DNA of 64,000 nt from Pogostemon cablin (Eukaryota > Streptophyta > Magnoliopsida > Lamiales > Lamiaceae): NCBI GenBank assembly GCA_023678885.1, contig CM042993.1, positions 6,966,501-7,030,500 on the forward strand. The letters run 5' to 3'. The notes beneath the pieces are model-generated. The model did not search any database and was not told the DNA's origin. It saw nothing but the letters and a program-made list of their open reading frames with translations. A program made the position numbers and the translations under genes. This document shows, in pieces, positions 21,154 to 32,574 of this stretch (position 1 is its first letter; each line of letters opens with the position of its first letter).

Positions 21154-22707
21154 ATGCTAGAAAATGAACCAAGGACAATACATGAAGCATTGTCTAGTCC
21201 AGATGCTCCTCTCTGGAAAGAGGCTATCAACAGCGAAATTGAATCCATTATGCAAAACCATACTTGGGAGGTGGTCAATCTCCCACCAGGCAACAAACCT
21301 TTAGGATGCAAATGGATCCTAAAGAAGAAATACAAGGCTGATGGTTCAATTGACAAATACAAGGCTCGCTTAGTAGCTAAAGGATTCAAACAAAAGGAAG
21401 GATATGATTTCTTCGACACATATTCACCTGTGACAAGAATTTCATCCATTAGAGTTCTCATAGCAATTGCAGCTTTGCATAATCTTGAGATACACCAAAT
21501 GGATGTCAAAACAGCTTTCTTAAATGGTGAATTAGAAGAGGAAATATATATGGAACAACCTGAAGGGTTTGTTGCCCCTGGCCAAGAAAAGAAAGTGTGC
21601 AAGTTAATAAAATCCTTATACGGATTAAAACAAGCACCTAAACAATGGCATCAAAAGTTTGATCAAACTATGCTATCAAATGGATTCAAAATCAATGAAT
21701 GTGATAAGTGTGTCTACATAAAAGGCACGCCTAATGAGTATGTAATTGTATGTCTATACGTAGACGACATGCTCATAATAGGAAGTAATCACAAAGTGAT
21801 TGTGAATACTAAGAACATGTTAAAAAGGAATTTTGACATGAAGGATATGGGTGAGGCTGATGTCATACTAGGGATAAGAATCTCTAGATCACCTGATGGA
21901 ATTGTCTTAACACAATCTCACTACGTAGAGAATATACTTAAGAAATTCGATGCCTTTGACTTACCCTCGGCTAAAACTCCTGTGGATGTGAATTTACATC
22001 TAGCCAAAAATAAAGGCGAACCCATATCACAACAGAAATATGCAAGAATTATCGGAAGTTTGATGTACTTAACAAATTGTACACGTCCGGATATAGCATA
22101 CTCTGTTCATAAACTTAGTAGGTTCACAAGCAATCCTAATAAAGAACATTGGATAGCATTGACAAGAGTACTTAGATATTTGAAACATACTCTAAGTTAT
22201 GGGATACTGTATACAAGATATCCAGCCGTAGTCGAAGGATTCAAGGATGCTAATTGGATATCTGATTCAAAAGACTCCAAATCCACAAGTGGTTACGTAT
22301 CTACCATAGGTGGTGGAGCAGTATCATGGAAATCTTCTAAACAAACATGCATAGCTCGTTCCACAATGGAGTCGGAGTTCATTGCATTAGACAAAGCTGG
22401 TGAAGAAGCCGAATGGCTTAGAAACTTCTTAGAGGATATTCCTTGTTGGAGCAAACCAGTGCCTCCTATAATGATACATTGCGATAGCATGACAACTATT
22501 GGGAGAGCACAGAGCAACATGTACAATGGTAAATCTCGACACATAAGGAGGAGACATAATACCGTTAGGCAATTGATCTCTAGTGGGATAATTTTCATCG
22601 ACTATGTAAAGTCTAAGGAAAATATCGCGGATCCGCTGACAAAAGGCATAAATAGAGATCTAATGACAAGTGCAATAATGGGAATGGGTTTAAAATCCAC
22701 GCACTAA
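21154..22707 (+). CDS. copia reverse transcriptase-RNase H (3' part of gag-pol)
   Basis: 517 codons in the next frame, open upstream of its first ATG to about 21121. The RT begins WKEAINSEIESIMQNHTWEV, with MDVKTAFLNG (Asp117) and the YVDD box (202-205) intact, and LYGLKQAPKQWHQKF between. RNase H follows: DANWISDSKDSKSTSGY, ARSTMESEFIAL, HCDSMTTIG, KSRHIRRRHNTVRQLI, ending DPLTKG and STH. No internal stops. It is the continuation of the upstream gag-PR-IN frame after the single-base shift and would not be translated separately in the normal copia strategy. The missing single frame is the main defect of this copy. Confidence 0.93.
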   Translation: MLENEPRTIHEALSSPDAPLWKEAINSEIESIMQNHTWEVVNLPPGNKPLGCKWILKKKYKADGSIDKYKARLVAKGFKQKEGYDFFDTYSPVTRISSIRVLIAIAALHNLEIHQMDVKTAFLNGELEEEIYMEQPEGFVAPGQEKKVCKLIKSLYGLKQAPKQWHQKFDQTMLSNGFKINECDKCVYIKGTPNEYVIVCLYVDDMLIIGSNHKVIVNTKNMLKRNFDMKDMGEADVILGIRISRSPDGIVLTQSHYVENILKKFDAFDLPSAKTPVDVNLHLAKNKGEPISQQKYARIIGSLMYLTNCTRPDIAYSVHKLSRFTSNPNKEHWIALTRVLRYLKHTLSYGILYTRYPAVVEGFKDANWISDSKDSKSTSGYVSTIGGGAVSWKSSKQTCIARSTMESEFIALDKAGEEAEWLRNFLEDIPCWSKPVPPIMIHCDSMTTIGRAQSNMYNGKSRHIRRRHNTVRQLISSGIIFIDYVKSKENIADPLTKGINRDLMTSAIMGMGLKSTH

Positions 22708-23247
22708 AGAACGTTTATAGCGGTAACTTAACCATGATGATTGGAGATCCCAAGAACATGGTTCAATAAGACAACTAAGTTATAAGTGTTCCGAAATAGC
22801 ACTTGAAATATAATCTCAACTCATTCTCAAATCAAGTGCAAGCCTGCAGAAGTGTGGTAGAGGGTAAGCCTTAAAAGCTTTTAATGATTCCTATACCTTA
22901 AAGGTGGAGTATAGCAGGATACTCTACATAGGAGATCACCTATATAAGTGTGAAGTTTGGCCGCTTCGAATGAGAAAAACACTTATGAATCCAAGATGGT
23001 CCAGGGCCGAATTGGACACAACGTGAGAACGAAGAATATTAGAAGTGTTATTGTGTGGGTGTCGTTAACTTGATTTACATAAAATGCTGACTAGTTCAAA
23101 ACATCATGTTCACTAAGCAGCAAGTAAATCCGATGGCATTCTACTAAGGAAGGTTCAAAGCCGGAAGCTACCTATCCTGATGCAAATAGCAGTTCGTAGG
23201 AACTTTCGATAGAGTCTACATGCATTAATTACATTCATGTGGGGGAT
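22708..23247 (+). other. copia 3' untranslated region and polypurine tract
   Basis: About 540 bp without coding content separate pol from the 3' LTR. The polypurine tract is GTGGGGGAT at 23239-23247, directly before TGTTGG of the LTR. Confidence 0.8.
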
Positions 23248-24318
23248 TGTTGGAATTGGTTAAGTGTAGAAGTGGGTCAAGCCCACCTTTGACCAATGTT
23301 CTTGTAATTTTCATTTGTCAAAAATGAAAACAAATTGCATATTTGGAAATTACGTTTCGAGTAGATGAATTTAGTGTATAAGTTTGCTCAAATCCAATTC
23401 CGGGTGAATGAGTAATTAATACATGAAGTTTGCAATTAATTACAAGAAAAATAAGAAAAAAATGAAGAGTAAATGTTGAAGTGGGAAGTTATCCCACATT
23501 GGAAAAAGATGGGAGAATTGAACTCCTTATTATTACCCACACACATTATTGAATTAAATAAAATGTGTGGACCACATGGTGCATCCAACCAAGTCTAGCC
23601 GCGCTTGCACATGATCACCTTTTGGACTCGAACCGGGTTCGATAGGTGAGTTAAAACAACACATGGCCGGACCGGGACGGGTCGCTGTCCGGATCGGGCT
23701 GCAGTTGGGTCGTCGGGCCAGATCGGGTCGCTGATCGGACTGGATCTCTACCGGGTCGGGTCATCAGATCGGGTCGGTTAATGCGCCGGGTCGGGTCGGT
23801 CCGCCTCGGGTCAGTCCTGCACCAAAAGATGCATTGGAGGGTAAAAATTGGCTCCAAGATTTTAATTTAAAATTCAAAATGGAGGGGTGCAATCTAGACC
23901 ATTGGATCTTGATCTTGATCAAGAGGCATGATCTAATGGCCCATAATGAATTAAGGTGTCCTTTCTAAAAAAGCAACACAACTCTTCAACACTTATAAAT
24001 AGACCCCATACATTCTGCAGAATATATTCAAGTCCTGCACTACATACTTGCATATTACATTCTAGTACCTATAGTTCTAGAATTTTCCTACCCAAGTCCG
24101 AAAGTTCTAAAATATTAGTTCGTTCGCCGATAATTTTGGACTAGTTGTGCTACAAGTCCAAAATTCAAAGTCGTTGTATCTTGGAGGCGATTGCTATAGT
24201 CCGTAAGCACCTGAAGTACGGAGCAATTTCGTCTTAAGGAGAAAGAGTGTAACTCTTGACTCGACTTTACCAAAAGTAATCCATAAGCCGTTTTAAATAC
24301 TACTCCATATACCCAACA
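23248..24318 (+). repeat. 3' LTR of copia element
   Basis: Same length and ends as the 5' LTR. Differences cluster in the GC-rich block (about 23754-23875), with scattered changes elsewhere, including one deleted C after the TATA box. The U5 sequence AATTTCGTCTTAAG is preserved. Confidence 0.95.
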
Positions 24319-24323
24319 AATAT

Positions 24324-24819
24324 TTTAATAAAATATATGCTAATGGATAGATGAATAATTGAATATGATAATAATCTAATTAAATTAAATTGTTTTATGA
24401 TGAACTTTTAATATAATTAAGAAAAAATAATGATAATATATTTTTTTTTTAAAAATTCACAATTTTAGAAAGTCTCATATAATGGTTGGTCTTTAAATCC
24501 TAATTAAAGCAAGCAATTTTTTTTTTTTATTTACCCAAAATTAAACATGTTTTGGGGGTGAATTCTGGTGGATCATCTAATATGCATTATGCTTTATTTT
24601 GTACTTGATAAATTCATTAATTAGTATGCAAAAATTGATTGTTGACTTCATATTTTATAAGCTACTAAAAGGAGTATATAATATTATACTAATATTTATT
24701 CCGGAGAATATCAAATTTATTCTCATTATTATTACATTATTTCATCAAAGCAGCCCCTAAGTTATCTGCAAAGCTTATTAAATTAATATCTAAAGAGGCA
24801 AACGAAATATTACTATATA
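24324..24819. other. AT-rich spacer right of the copia element
   Basis: No gene or clear repeat seen; poly-T and poly-A runs only. Confidence 0.6.
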
Positions 24820-25101
24820 CTCCCTCCATCCCGTATTAATATAATGGGTAGTGAAGTGAAAGAAAATAATATTTAATATGAGGTGGGTAATTGTAGTATT
24901 AATATAATGGGTAGTGAAGTGAAAGAAAGTAATATTTAATGTGAGATGGGTAGTTGTATTATTGTTGTGTGAAACCCCTACATAGAGTAATTAATAATTT
25001 TATGTGCGCCCAATTTGACAAAAAAAATTAAAAGAAATGTAAACTTCAACTTAGGACAAATCAAAATAAAAAACTTAAATCTTAACGTGTGACGGAGGGA
25101 G
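24820..25101. mobile_element. Stowaway-like MITE with internal duplication
   Basis: Left CTCCCTCCATCCCGTATTAA, right ACGTGTGACGGAGGGAG, TA at 24818-24819 and 25102-25103. A segment beginning TAATATAATGGGTAGTGAAG is present twice in tandem (24837-24898, 24899-24960). Confidence 0.7.
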
Positions 25102-25463
25102 TATATTGTCCGGATCTCATATTTTACTATGGTGTTCTATTTTATATTACATCGAAACGAAGGAAATGTTGATCGTAATGGAATAAATATGCATAAAAAA
25201 TGAAGTAAATATGCATCGAAACGAAGGAAATGATGATCGTAATGAAGTAAATATGCATCGAAACGAAGGAAATGTTGATCGTAATGAAGTAAATATGCAT
25301 CGAAACGAAGCAAATGTTGATCATAATGAAGTAAATATAAATCAAAATGAAGCAAATATTCATCGAAATGAAGGAAATATTGATCGTTTTTCTAAATTTT
25401 AACGTGTGACAGAGGGAGTATGTTGTCCGGATCTCATATTTTACTATGGTGTTCTATTTTATA
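25087..25463. repeat. 42-bp minisatellite bounded by direct repeats
   Basis: Units of GCATCGAAACGAAGGAAATG plus TTGATCGTAATGAAGTAAATA recur between 25148 and 25390, with decay toward the right. The array lies between two direct copies of a ~65-bp block (25087-25150 and 25401-25463: GAGGGAGTAT, TTGTCCGGATCTCATATTTT, ACTATGGTGTTCTATTTTAT). As 42 is a multiple of 3, plus and minus strands both stay open, giving a 14-residue period (MHRNEGNVDRNEVN). Probably non-coding. Confidence 0.85.
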
Positions 25464-25481
25464 TTTTATAATAATATACTA

Positions 25482-25777
25482 CTCCCTCCGTCCCGCATAT
25501 TTTCACTCATTTGTACGGACACGGAGATTAAAACGTGTTATTTTTTTAATATATAATGTTAGAAAAAATAGGAACAAATTAATAATTTAATTAAAATAAA
25601 TAAATAAAGTTGTTGGAAATGGTGAATAAAGTATAAAAAAGTAATTAATGTTATTGAGATTGTAAAAAGTAGATAGTAAAATATTACTCCATGTATTTTT
25701 ACCATTAATGGAATTAATAAAAATATGTGGGACAGCCCAAAATGGAAAGTGTGTAGAATTACGTGGGACGGAGGGAG
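25482..25777. mobile_element. Stowaway-like MITE with TA duplication
   Basis: Left CTCCCTCCGTCCCGCATATT, right TTACGTGGGACGGAGGGAG, TA at 25480-25481 and 25778-25779. The interior (CGGACACGGAGATTAAAACG, CCAAAATGGAAAGTGTG) shows the same subterminal motifs as the ORF-bearing element at 12226-13464. Confidence 0.8.
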
Positions 25778-25799
25778 TATTTTTTTAAAAAAAAATACA

Positions 25800-25950
25800 T
25801 AATATTTTATTCATTCCATTAATGGTAAAAATACATAATATTTTATTATTTACTTTTCATAATCTCAATAACTTTAATTACTTTTTTACACTTTATTCAC
25901 CATTTTCAATAACTTTATTTATTTTTTCTAATTAAATTATTAATTTATTC
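25800..25950. repeat. inverted partial copy of the adjacent MITE
   Basis: TTCCATTAATGGTAAAAATA and CAATAACTTTATTTATTTT are the reverse complement of 25555-25715 of the neighbouring element (TATTTTTACCATTAATGGAA; AAAATAAATAAATAAAGTTG). The pair can fold into a hairpin with ~150-bp arms. An (AT)n run follows (25957-26000). Confidence 0.75.
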
Positions 25951-25951
25951 C

Positions 25952-26006
<55 letters not shown>

Positions 26007-26219
26007 AATTTAGGCAATGACATAATATATGGTGTAGTAGTTATTATTAATTAATTTAATTAATGAAATAGTGAATGAAATAAGGGAGTGAAATTGATGA
26101 TGCGAAAATGATTAAAAAAAAACTCTGCGTACGCAAAACTATTATCATAATTTTAGTGAATAATTGATGAGTGAGATGTTTTATTGAATCATTTTAAAAT
26201 GATCCTAGTGAAATATCTA

Positions 26220-26480
26220 CTCCGGTCCCATAGAAGTTGACACACTTTTCTTTTTAGTTTGTCCAAATAAAGTTGACACATTTCTTTTTTAATACATGGA
26301 CCCCACATAAAAACAATTAATCTATTCTCATGGATCCACATATCACCTCCAATACAACTACCCACTACACATTAAATATTATTTATTTCACTTCACTTTA
26401 CTTCACTTTACATTAAATTATTATATTCCTTAATCTCCGTGCCCAAAAAGAAATATACCAACTTCTCCGGAAGGAGGGAG
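26220..26480. mobile_element. Stowaway-like MITE with TA duplication
   Basis: Left CTCCGGTCCCATAGAAGTTG, right CAACTTCTCCGGAAGGAGGG, TA at both edges (26218-26219, 26481-26482). Confidence 0.75.
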
Positions 26481-26848
26481 TAAATATTAGCAAATCTTAT
26501 TTAATAATATTATAATAACGTGGAAAATAAGAAGACACGTGTACGAGAAACCCTGCATATGGACCACGTGCGTGTGCCCGAAAATTTTATCGGTGCGATT
26601 GAAATTAAGGCTGAAATCCAACAAAATACATAGAAAATTAGAAATCATTCAACATATGAAGATTCCACATCCACGTCATTCGATTTTTATTATTATAATA
26701 ATTACTATTTCTATATATAGTTTTATCAAATAATTTCAAGCCACTATTGATCTATTTAGTTTATCTCCATTCTTAAAATAATAATAATCATAATAATAAC
26801 TAAAAAAAAACTCATTTTGACATTCTTCATTTGGTTGAATTGTTTTTA

Positions 26849-27797
26849 GGGACGGCTATCCACACACATAATTTTCACGGATACACACATCTTCATTAAT
26901 ATTTTATAGGAAATGTTAAAAATACCCTTCATAATAAATTACAACCATACACACACATCTTATTCAATACTTCCTTCATCCGCTTTTAAGGACATCATTT
27001 TTCCATTTTTGGCTGGCCTCCAAGGGTCTCATTTTATTTTTTATCCATACGCACCCACTAATACAACTAAAATATGAGACACACACCTCCACTAATGCAA
27101 CTACCCACTACACATTAAATAACAATACTCCTTAATCTCCGTACTCAAAAGCAAATGATACCCTTGAATCCGGACAGAGGGAGTATTTATTTAAAACTTA
27201 TTCATACACCCACCCATCCACCAAATATACTAAAATATCTCTATACACTCACCACTCCAACAAAATTTTCATACAATCCTTCCACCTCTTTTGAACTAAA
27301 AAAAAATCCTAGTTCAAGAAAACATCTTTGGGTCATACCCACAAACATATATAGCATAATGGTGGACAAAGGTAGCTCAAAGATCATAGTGGTATATATT
27401 TTTATGTGTTTTAACTGATTAAAATGTAGTTTTGTGCTTTTTTCCCAAAAAATTGCAAAAAAATCGTCCAACCAGGGTTGAACGGGATGGTAATTTTCGA
27501 TCACCATTGGCCGACTGAAATAATACATGGTCGATCACCACTGGCCAACAGAAACAATATATGGTCGTCCAATATTGATCGACATTTATATAAGTTTTCG
27601 GCCACTACTGGACGAAATTTTGGACACTTATTTATATACAGTGAGTATGTGGGTTGGGGTTAATTTAAATTAAAGGGTATATTTGTAAAAGTGGAGTGGG
27701 TGTAGAAAAGTGGAGTGGGTGTATATATAATTTTTAATAGTGTATTAACTAATGGGCGTATTCGTGAAAATTGTGTGTGTAAATAGCCGATGCCTTC
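26849..27797. mobile_element. long inverted-repeat element of about 950 bp
   Basis: The left end GGGACGGCTATCCACACACA and following ATAATTTTCACGGATACACA match the inverted right end (AATTGTGTGTGTAAATAGCC; CGTATTCGTGAAAATTG) over about 45 bp. The interior holds a nested Stowaway MITE (26970-27183), a short duplicated block with CGATCACCATTGGCC / CGATCACCACTGGCC, and no credible gene. I could not define the target duplication, so the superfamily is open. Confidence 0.5.
26970..27183. mobile_element. Stowaway-like MITE nested in the larger element
   Basis: Left CTTCCTTCATCCGCTTTTAA, right CTTGAATCCGGACAGAGGGA, TA at 26968-26969 and 27184-27185. Confidence 0.65.
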
Positions 27798-27829
27798 TAG
27801 AAAATGTATCATTGTTTTGTTCTCAGCCC

Positions 27830-28010
27830 AAAGACTTATTTAATAACTGGACCTTCTTCAGCCCATATTAAAAAATTTATGGGCCATAAAACAGGAAGAA
27901 AAGCCTATACAATGTCCGTAACCCATGTTGAAAATAGTCAGTTGGGCCCTAGACACTAACAATCGTACTATTTAGGGTTTTAAACAATTGTTTATTTTCT
28001 GTTAACAAAA
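27830..28010 (+). promoter_or_regulatory. orphan promoter-like patch (site II and telo-box motifs)
   Basis: Several GCCCA/TGGGC elements (CTCAGCCCAAAG, TTCAGCCCATATT, ATGGGCCATAA, TTGGGCCCTAG) are followed by TTTAGGGTTTTAAAC near 27970. In plants this pairing marks promoters of ribosomal-protein and other growth genes. No coding region follows within about 2 kb on either strand, so it may be a relic or repeat-borne. Confidence 0.3.
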
Positions 28011-28374
28011 GACTTCATCACTTTTCCTCAATTAAATATCATTTTTAATTATAAAAATTATATTTTTTCTATGTCTCACAAAAATCATTTTGTAATATAG
28101 TCTAACACGTATTTGCATATGGAATTGGTAATAAAAAAATGTTCTTAAAACTCAACTAATTGTGTAAACAAATTTATTGTCAATGTATTTTGCTCAACTA
28201 TCCATTTCCAATTTCCAGCTATGCTTTCATTTATTTGAACAATTAAGCAAAAATTATTATTAATTTGTCTGATGGTTTTTCATCGATTAAATATTATTTC
28301 TTATATGATAAAAAATTACATTTTATCTATCTTATTCTGAGATGATTTCACACAAAAAATTTCTAAAAAAAACT

Positions 28375-28560
28375 AACCCTACCAAAAAAAATCTTTTTAC
28401 CAATGGATTAAATTTTGTTGATAATGAATTTTCGTTGGTAAAATTTTACTGACCGGAAACTTATTAACAAATTTTATTGTTAATTTGTTGGGAAATCAAT
28501 TTAACAATAAAATTAAGACTTTTACCAATAAAATATTAAACAAGAAAAAACATTTTTTCA
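28375..28560. repeat. degenerate CACTA-type subterminal repeats
   Basis: Repeated motifs TTTTACCAATGG, TTCGTTGGTAAAATTTTAC, AATTTGTTGG and ACTTTTACCAATAAAAT resemble the TTACCAACGGA units of the better element at 48447-48834. The ends are eroded. Confidence 0.4.
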
Positions 28561-29830
28561 ACATCAATCATCTTATTAGCTCCCGAAAGAAATTAAGTTA
28601 TAGCCTTTAATGTGAACCCATTATATGATATTCTCTAATTTTTCTTTTCATGATCTAAATTCACTCCTTTAAATAGGAATGTGAAATATTTATATTATAA
28701 TAACATAACTAAATTTAAAAAAAAAAAAGCAGTAATAATTTTTACGTGGAAGAGTAGAAGTAAACTATTTTGAAGAATAATATTTATATACTTAAAAAAT
28801 TCAAGCAACAATTTGTTTTCTTAATTATAAAATATTTGCCGACAGTGGACAGAGTTTATTTGATAATTATTACATTAAAGAAATCAATCAATGTGAGATA
28901 TTTTATAAATATAATTAAACGCATCCTTAAATAACCATGATTATTAAATAATATATCAAAGAAAAAACAAGAGTTGAATAATATTTTTTTTAGGAATGAA
29001 CTCAAGACCAAACTCATGAACACAAAATTATGGGTGAGATAGTTTCCCATGTTCCCAAAAACTCAAAAAAAAAAAAAATATATATATATATATATAATGA
29101 AAATAAAAATAAAAATTAAAAATAATTATTCTAATTAGATGACATTAAATATATTCTTGGATACCATGTCTTCTTTGCACGTGCCTTACCCTAACATGGC
29201 TTGCTCACTTCAGAATATCATCTCACTCATGCAAATCCACACTTATAAATATTAATTAATTAATACTATAATAGAGCAATAGTTATTAGAAATATTATTA
29301 AACTATTCTTGAATAGCTAAGTCAAGATCCATACGGAATTTGAAAACAAAATAAATTTCAACAAGATATTAATATTAAAAAGTAATAAAATTAGACATTT
29401 AAATTATAAAAGTTGTGCTACTCCACCACTCTAAATGCTTTGTTTTCTTATAGTAAATACATACCTCATTACAACCATGGTTTTGCATGCACCATGCATT
29501 AATCACCAATTGATACTCTATTCATCCAATTTTCGTTTTATTTCGTTTCAAATCTAAGTTTACACTTTTATTAAATGAAATTACATTTAACTAATATTCT
29601 TACAAACATTTTTAATCTCAAATTAATTTGACTTCTTGACACACAATATGATTTGCAATTTATTCACTATTAAAAAATATTAAATTACCAAAAATAAATA
29701 AATAAAGTGACTTCTATTAATATTCATTTAAATCTGGATCGTCGACGCCCTTATCATCAAGTCACCAACTTCCGACACTGGGCAGGCATGCAAGTCCCAT
29801 AACATGGTCTTATGACTATGTAGAAAACTA
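28561..29830. other. AT-rich spacer
   Basis: No gene or RNA seen; short (AT)n near 29078-29096. Confidence 0.6.
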
Positions 29831-30061
29831 CTCCCTCCGTCCCGTACCAATGGTCTATTTTTTTTCAGTTTGGTCGTCTCACCTAAAAGGTTCACTTTCC
29901 TTTTTTATACACATGGGTCACACACTCACCCACTAATACAATTAAAACATGGGGTCCACACTTCCACTAATACAACTAACTTAATCTATGTGTTAAATAA
30001 TAATATTCCTTAATTTACGTGCAAAAAAGCAAAATGCACCCTTGATGCGGGACGAATGGAG
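29831..30061. mobile_element. Stowaway-like MITE with TA duplication
   Basis: Left CTCCCTCCGTCCCGTACCAA, right CTTGATGCGGGACGAATGGA, TA at both edges. The body carries the CACACTCACCCACTAATACA and ACGTGCAAAAAAGC motifs of the 225-230-bp subfamily (also 45196, 51037, 33464). Confidence 0.75.
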
Positions 30062-31628
30062 TATATTTTTGGTAAAGTATATGTAAATTTTGCTTTGGAA
30101 CGAAGTGAGTAATATATTGAACACAACTTTTATGTATAGGTCTGTATTTATATATTTGAGGTTTATACTTGAGATTAATCTTTGCATTTAAGGTTTAATT
30201 TAATTTATAGGATATAATTTTAATTTCATTTTTGTGGTTCGATCATGTAAGATTTTATTCCCGTCGTTCTTGTTTTATTTATTTCTAGAGTGTGTATAAT
30301 TCATTTTGAGTTTATATTAACGTGTGATATTCTAAATAATTCTTTTCAATATAATAATTTAACTTTTTTTTAAAAAAAAATGTTTTATATTTTGCTTGTT
30401 GCTAGGAAAACCTAATTAGGTGGGATTAATTTTTTCGTTTATCTCCGAATTACCTAAAAATGTGGGGACCAATTTGCTAATTTGATTTATTCCCAAGGCA
30501 CATGGTCCTTGCATTAATTTAAATTAAAAATTGAGATGAAGTCAATATAATCTCCACATACTATGTATAACGATAATAATAATTAATATTAATATAAAAA
30601 TAATAATAATAGACAAATTCTGACAGGAAAGAGATCGCCTGCAAGTACAAATCGTCAATCTCATATTGTACTGTGTTTTGGAATGATAGGAACTACATTG
30701 GGTTAAGAAGTAACGGGAAACATAGCATTAATAACCTTAAGTTTTTTTTTTATTAACCATAATTTTAAGATTATATTTTTAAATACTCAATTTTACAAAA
30801 GTGATATTTGTTAAATGACCACCTCACTTAAAAACTTAAGCTAGTAGGGAGAAATATCTTTAATATTTAATATTCAGGTCTCTCTAACACGCTCTGTGAC
30901 GTGCAAGCGAGTTAATCTGTTTAAGTTTAGCACGTGAAATTTTCAAATAAGTGACGAAGGTTTGAACTCGCTGTTGAGATTTGAACCATCAATATGCATG
31001 TCACAAATATGCATGATTCTGATATCATGTTAAATGGTCATATATTATCTAAAAGTTTACATTGGTAAAGAGCAGTGTTAATGTTTAATTAGGTCAGTCA
31101 AATAAATTTAATTTGATTGTTGACTAGATAAAAATAAATGATTCAATTGTACATATTTATAATAACTCGATTGTACATAGAGTGATTGTACATATTTTTA
31201 AGAATCGATATTGTAAATATTATTACTAGATTAAAAATGTGAATATATGTTTTATGTCCTATAATTAATTATAAAATGGGTTGGTTGATTAATACTTCAA
31301 CATTACAGCCTATAACTGATCAAACTTCATTAAATGAGATAATCTCAAACTCAAGAAGGGGGTTTTGGGGGAGGGGGGCAACTACACCAGAATTTCGAAA
31401 CCATATTTATATATAATTTAAGTCCAATAATTTTATTTCCAACATATTTATAAATAATTGGGCATGTGATAGCACATGTGATCCATAATCAAACCCACAC
31501 GTGCCTTATGGGCTCCATTTCAACAACCACCATGTCTAAACTCTAAAGTATCACCTTCTTTTTCCTTTTTCTTTATTTAAATTTAATTTAATTTTGATAA
31601 TTAAGGGATTCACATTCGTTATTAAAAA

Positions 31629-31678
<50 letters not shown>

Positions 31679-31931
31679 GAACAAAATAAATTTTTTCTTC
31701 GATGAAGTTGGAGATGCAACAAAATTTGATAAAAAGAATAAAGCCAGAGAAATTAGTTATGGTTCTTAATTTTTTTTATTTTTTGTTCAAAAAGTTACAA
31801 TTTTGATCTCTATCGATAAATTTTAATGGAAACCGTTTAATAATCTTAGTCTCTAGTTTTCATTCAAGAGTTAATGACAGAAATCATCAAAATTGTAATT
31901 TTTTTAAAAAAGAAAAGATTAAAGATATAAA

Positions 31932-31999
<68 letters not shown>

Positions 32000-32574
32000 G
32001 ACTACTAGTATGATCTAGATCAAACGTGAAATTATCCCATAGAAGCATAAACTTTGAAAATATCGCATTCATTAATTAATGATATAAAAAATAGAAGTCA
32101 CAAAAATATTAGAGAATCTTAATTATCATGTAAGAACTAATGAGGGATATATGAGAGGGCTAGGTGGTTTTAAAAGGGGAGCATTTTCTGCTAATGAAAT
32201 CCTGGCAATCTGGTTTAATATGTTAATATAAACAATTAAGTAAAGAATTCCTTCTAAAGTATTTTCAATTGTCCAACCAATGATTAGATGAGGTGTAATG
32301 TTTTATTATGTCTTCCGTTTTCGTAATTAATTATATGTATGCGTAGAAATAAAAATATCAAATATTGTACTCCCTTCTCCTTTTAAAGTAGTATGTTGTT
32401 ATTTTAGTTAATCTCCTTCACAATTGGATAAAATTTCTGTTTGTATACATATTCTTTTATGGAGGGAGTATCCTTTGAACTGATTTACCAATCACCTTAT
32501 TTATATAAAAATACTACCAGAATATAAAGAATTACTCTTATAAGAATGAATTATTACTCTTTAAAATAAAATTA
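30062..32574. other. spacer with microsatellites and a possible LTR/PBS relic
   Basis: (AT)n at 31630-31674 and (AAT)n at 31932-31999. On the minus strand near 31015-31035, TTTAACATGATATCAGAAT resembles an LTR end followed by a decayed tRNA-Met primer site, suggesting an old LTR retrotransposon. No gene. Confidence 0.4.

Larger units (their letters stand above)
17704..24318 (+). mobile_element. Ty1/copia LTR retrotransposon, nearly intact
   Basis: A 6.6-kb element with two 1071-bp LTRs (17704-18774, 23248-24318), both TGTTGG...CAACA, and a perfect 5-bp target duplication AATAT (17699-17703, 24319-24323). Domain order is gag, protease, integrase, RT, RNase H, which defines copia. By eye the LTRs differ at roughly 25-30 sites, so the insertion is fairly recent but not new. 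The polyprotein is broken once by a single-base frame change just before the RT region. The primer site is not tRNA-like (see separate entry). About 540 bp lie between the pol stop and the 3' LTR. Confidence 0.95.

Noticed and set aside
21150..21602. 150-codon minus-strand frame in the copia RT region
   Set aside because: Antisense shadow of the reverse transcriptase.
25142..25402. Repetitive open frames on both strands as a real gene
   Set aside because: Both strands stay open only because the 42-bp repeat unit is a multiple of three; no leader or domain. Kept as a minisatellite finding.
31887..32072. Open frame of poly-Ile on the minus strand
   Set aside because: It is the (AAT)n microsatellite read in one frame.
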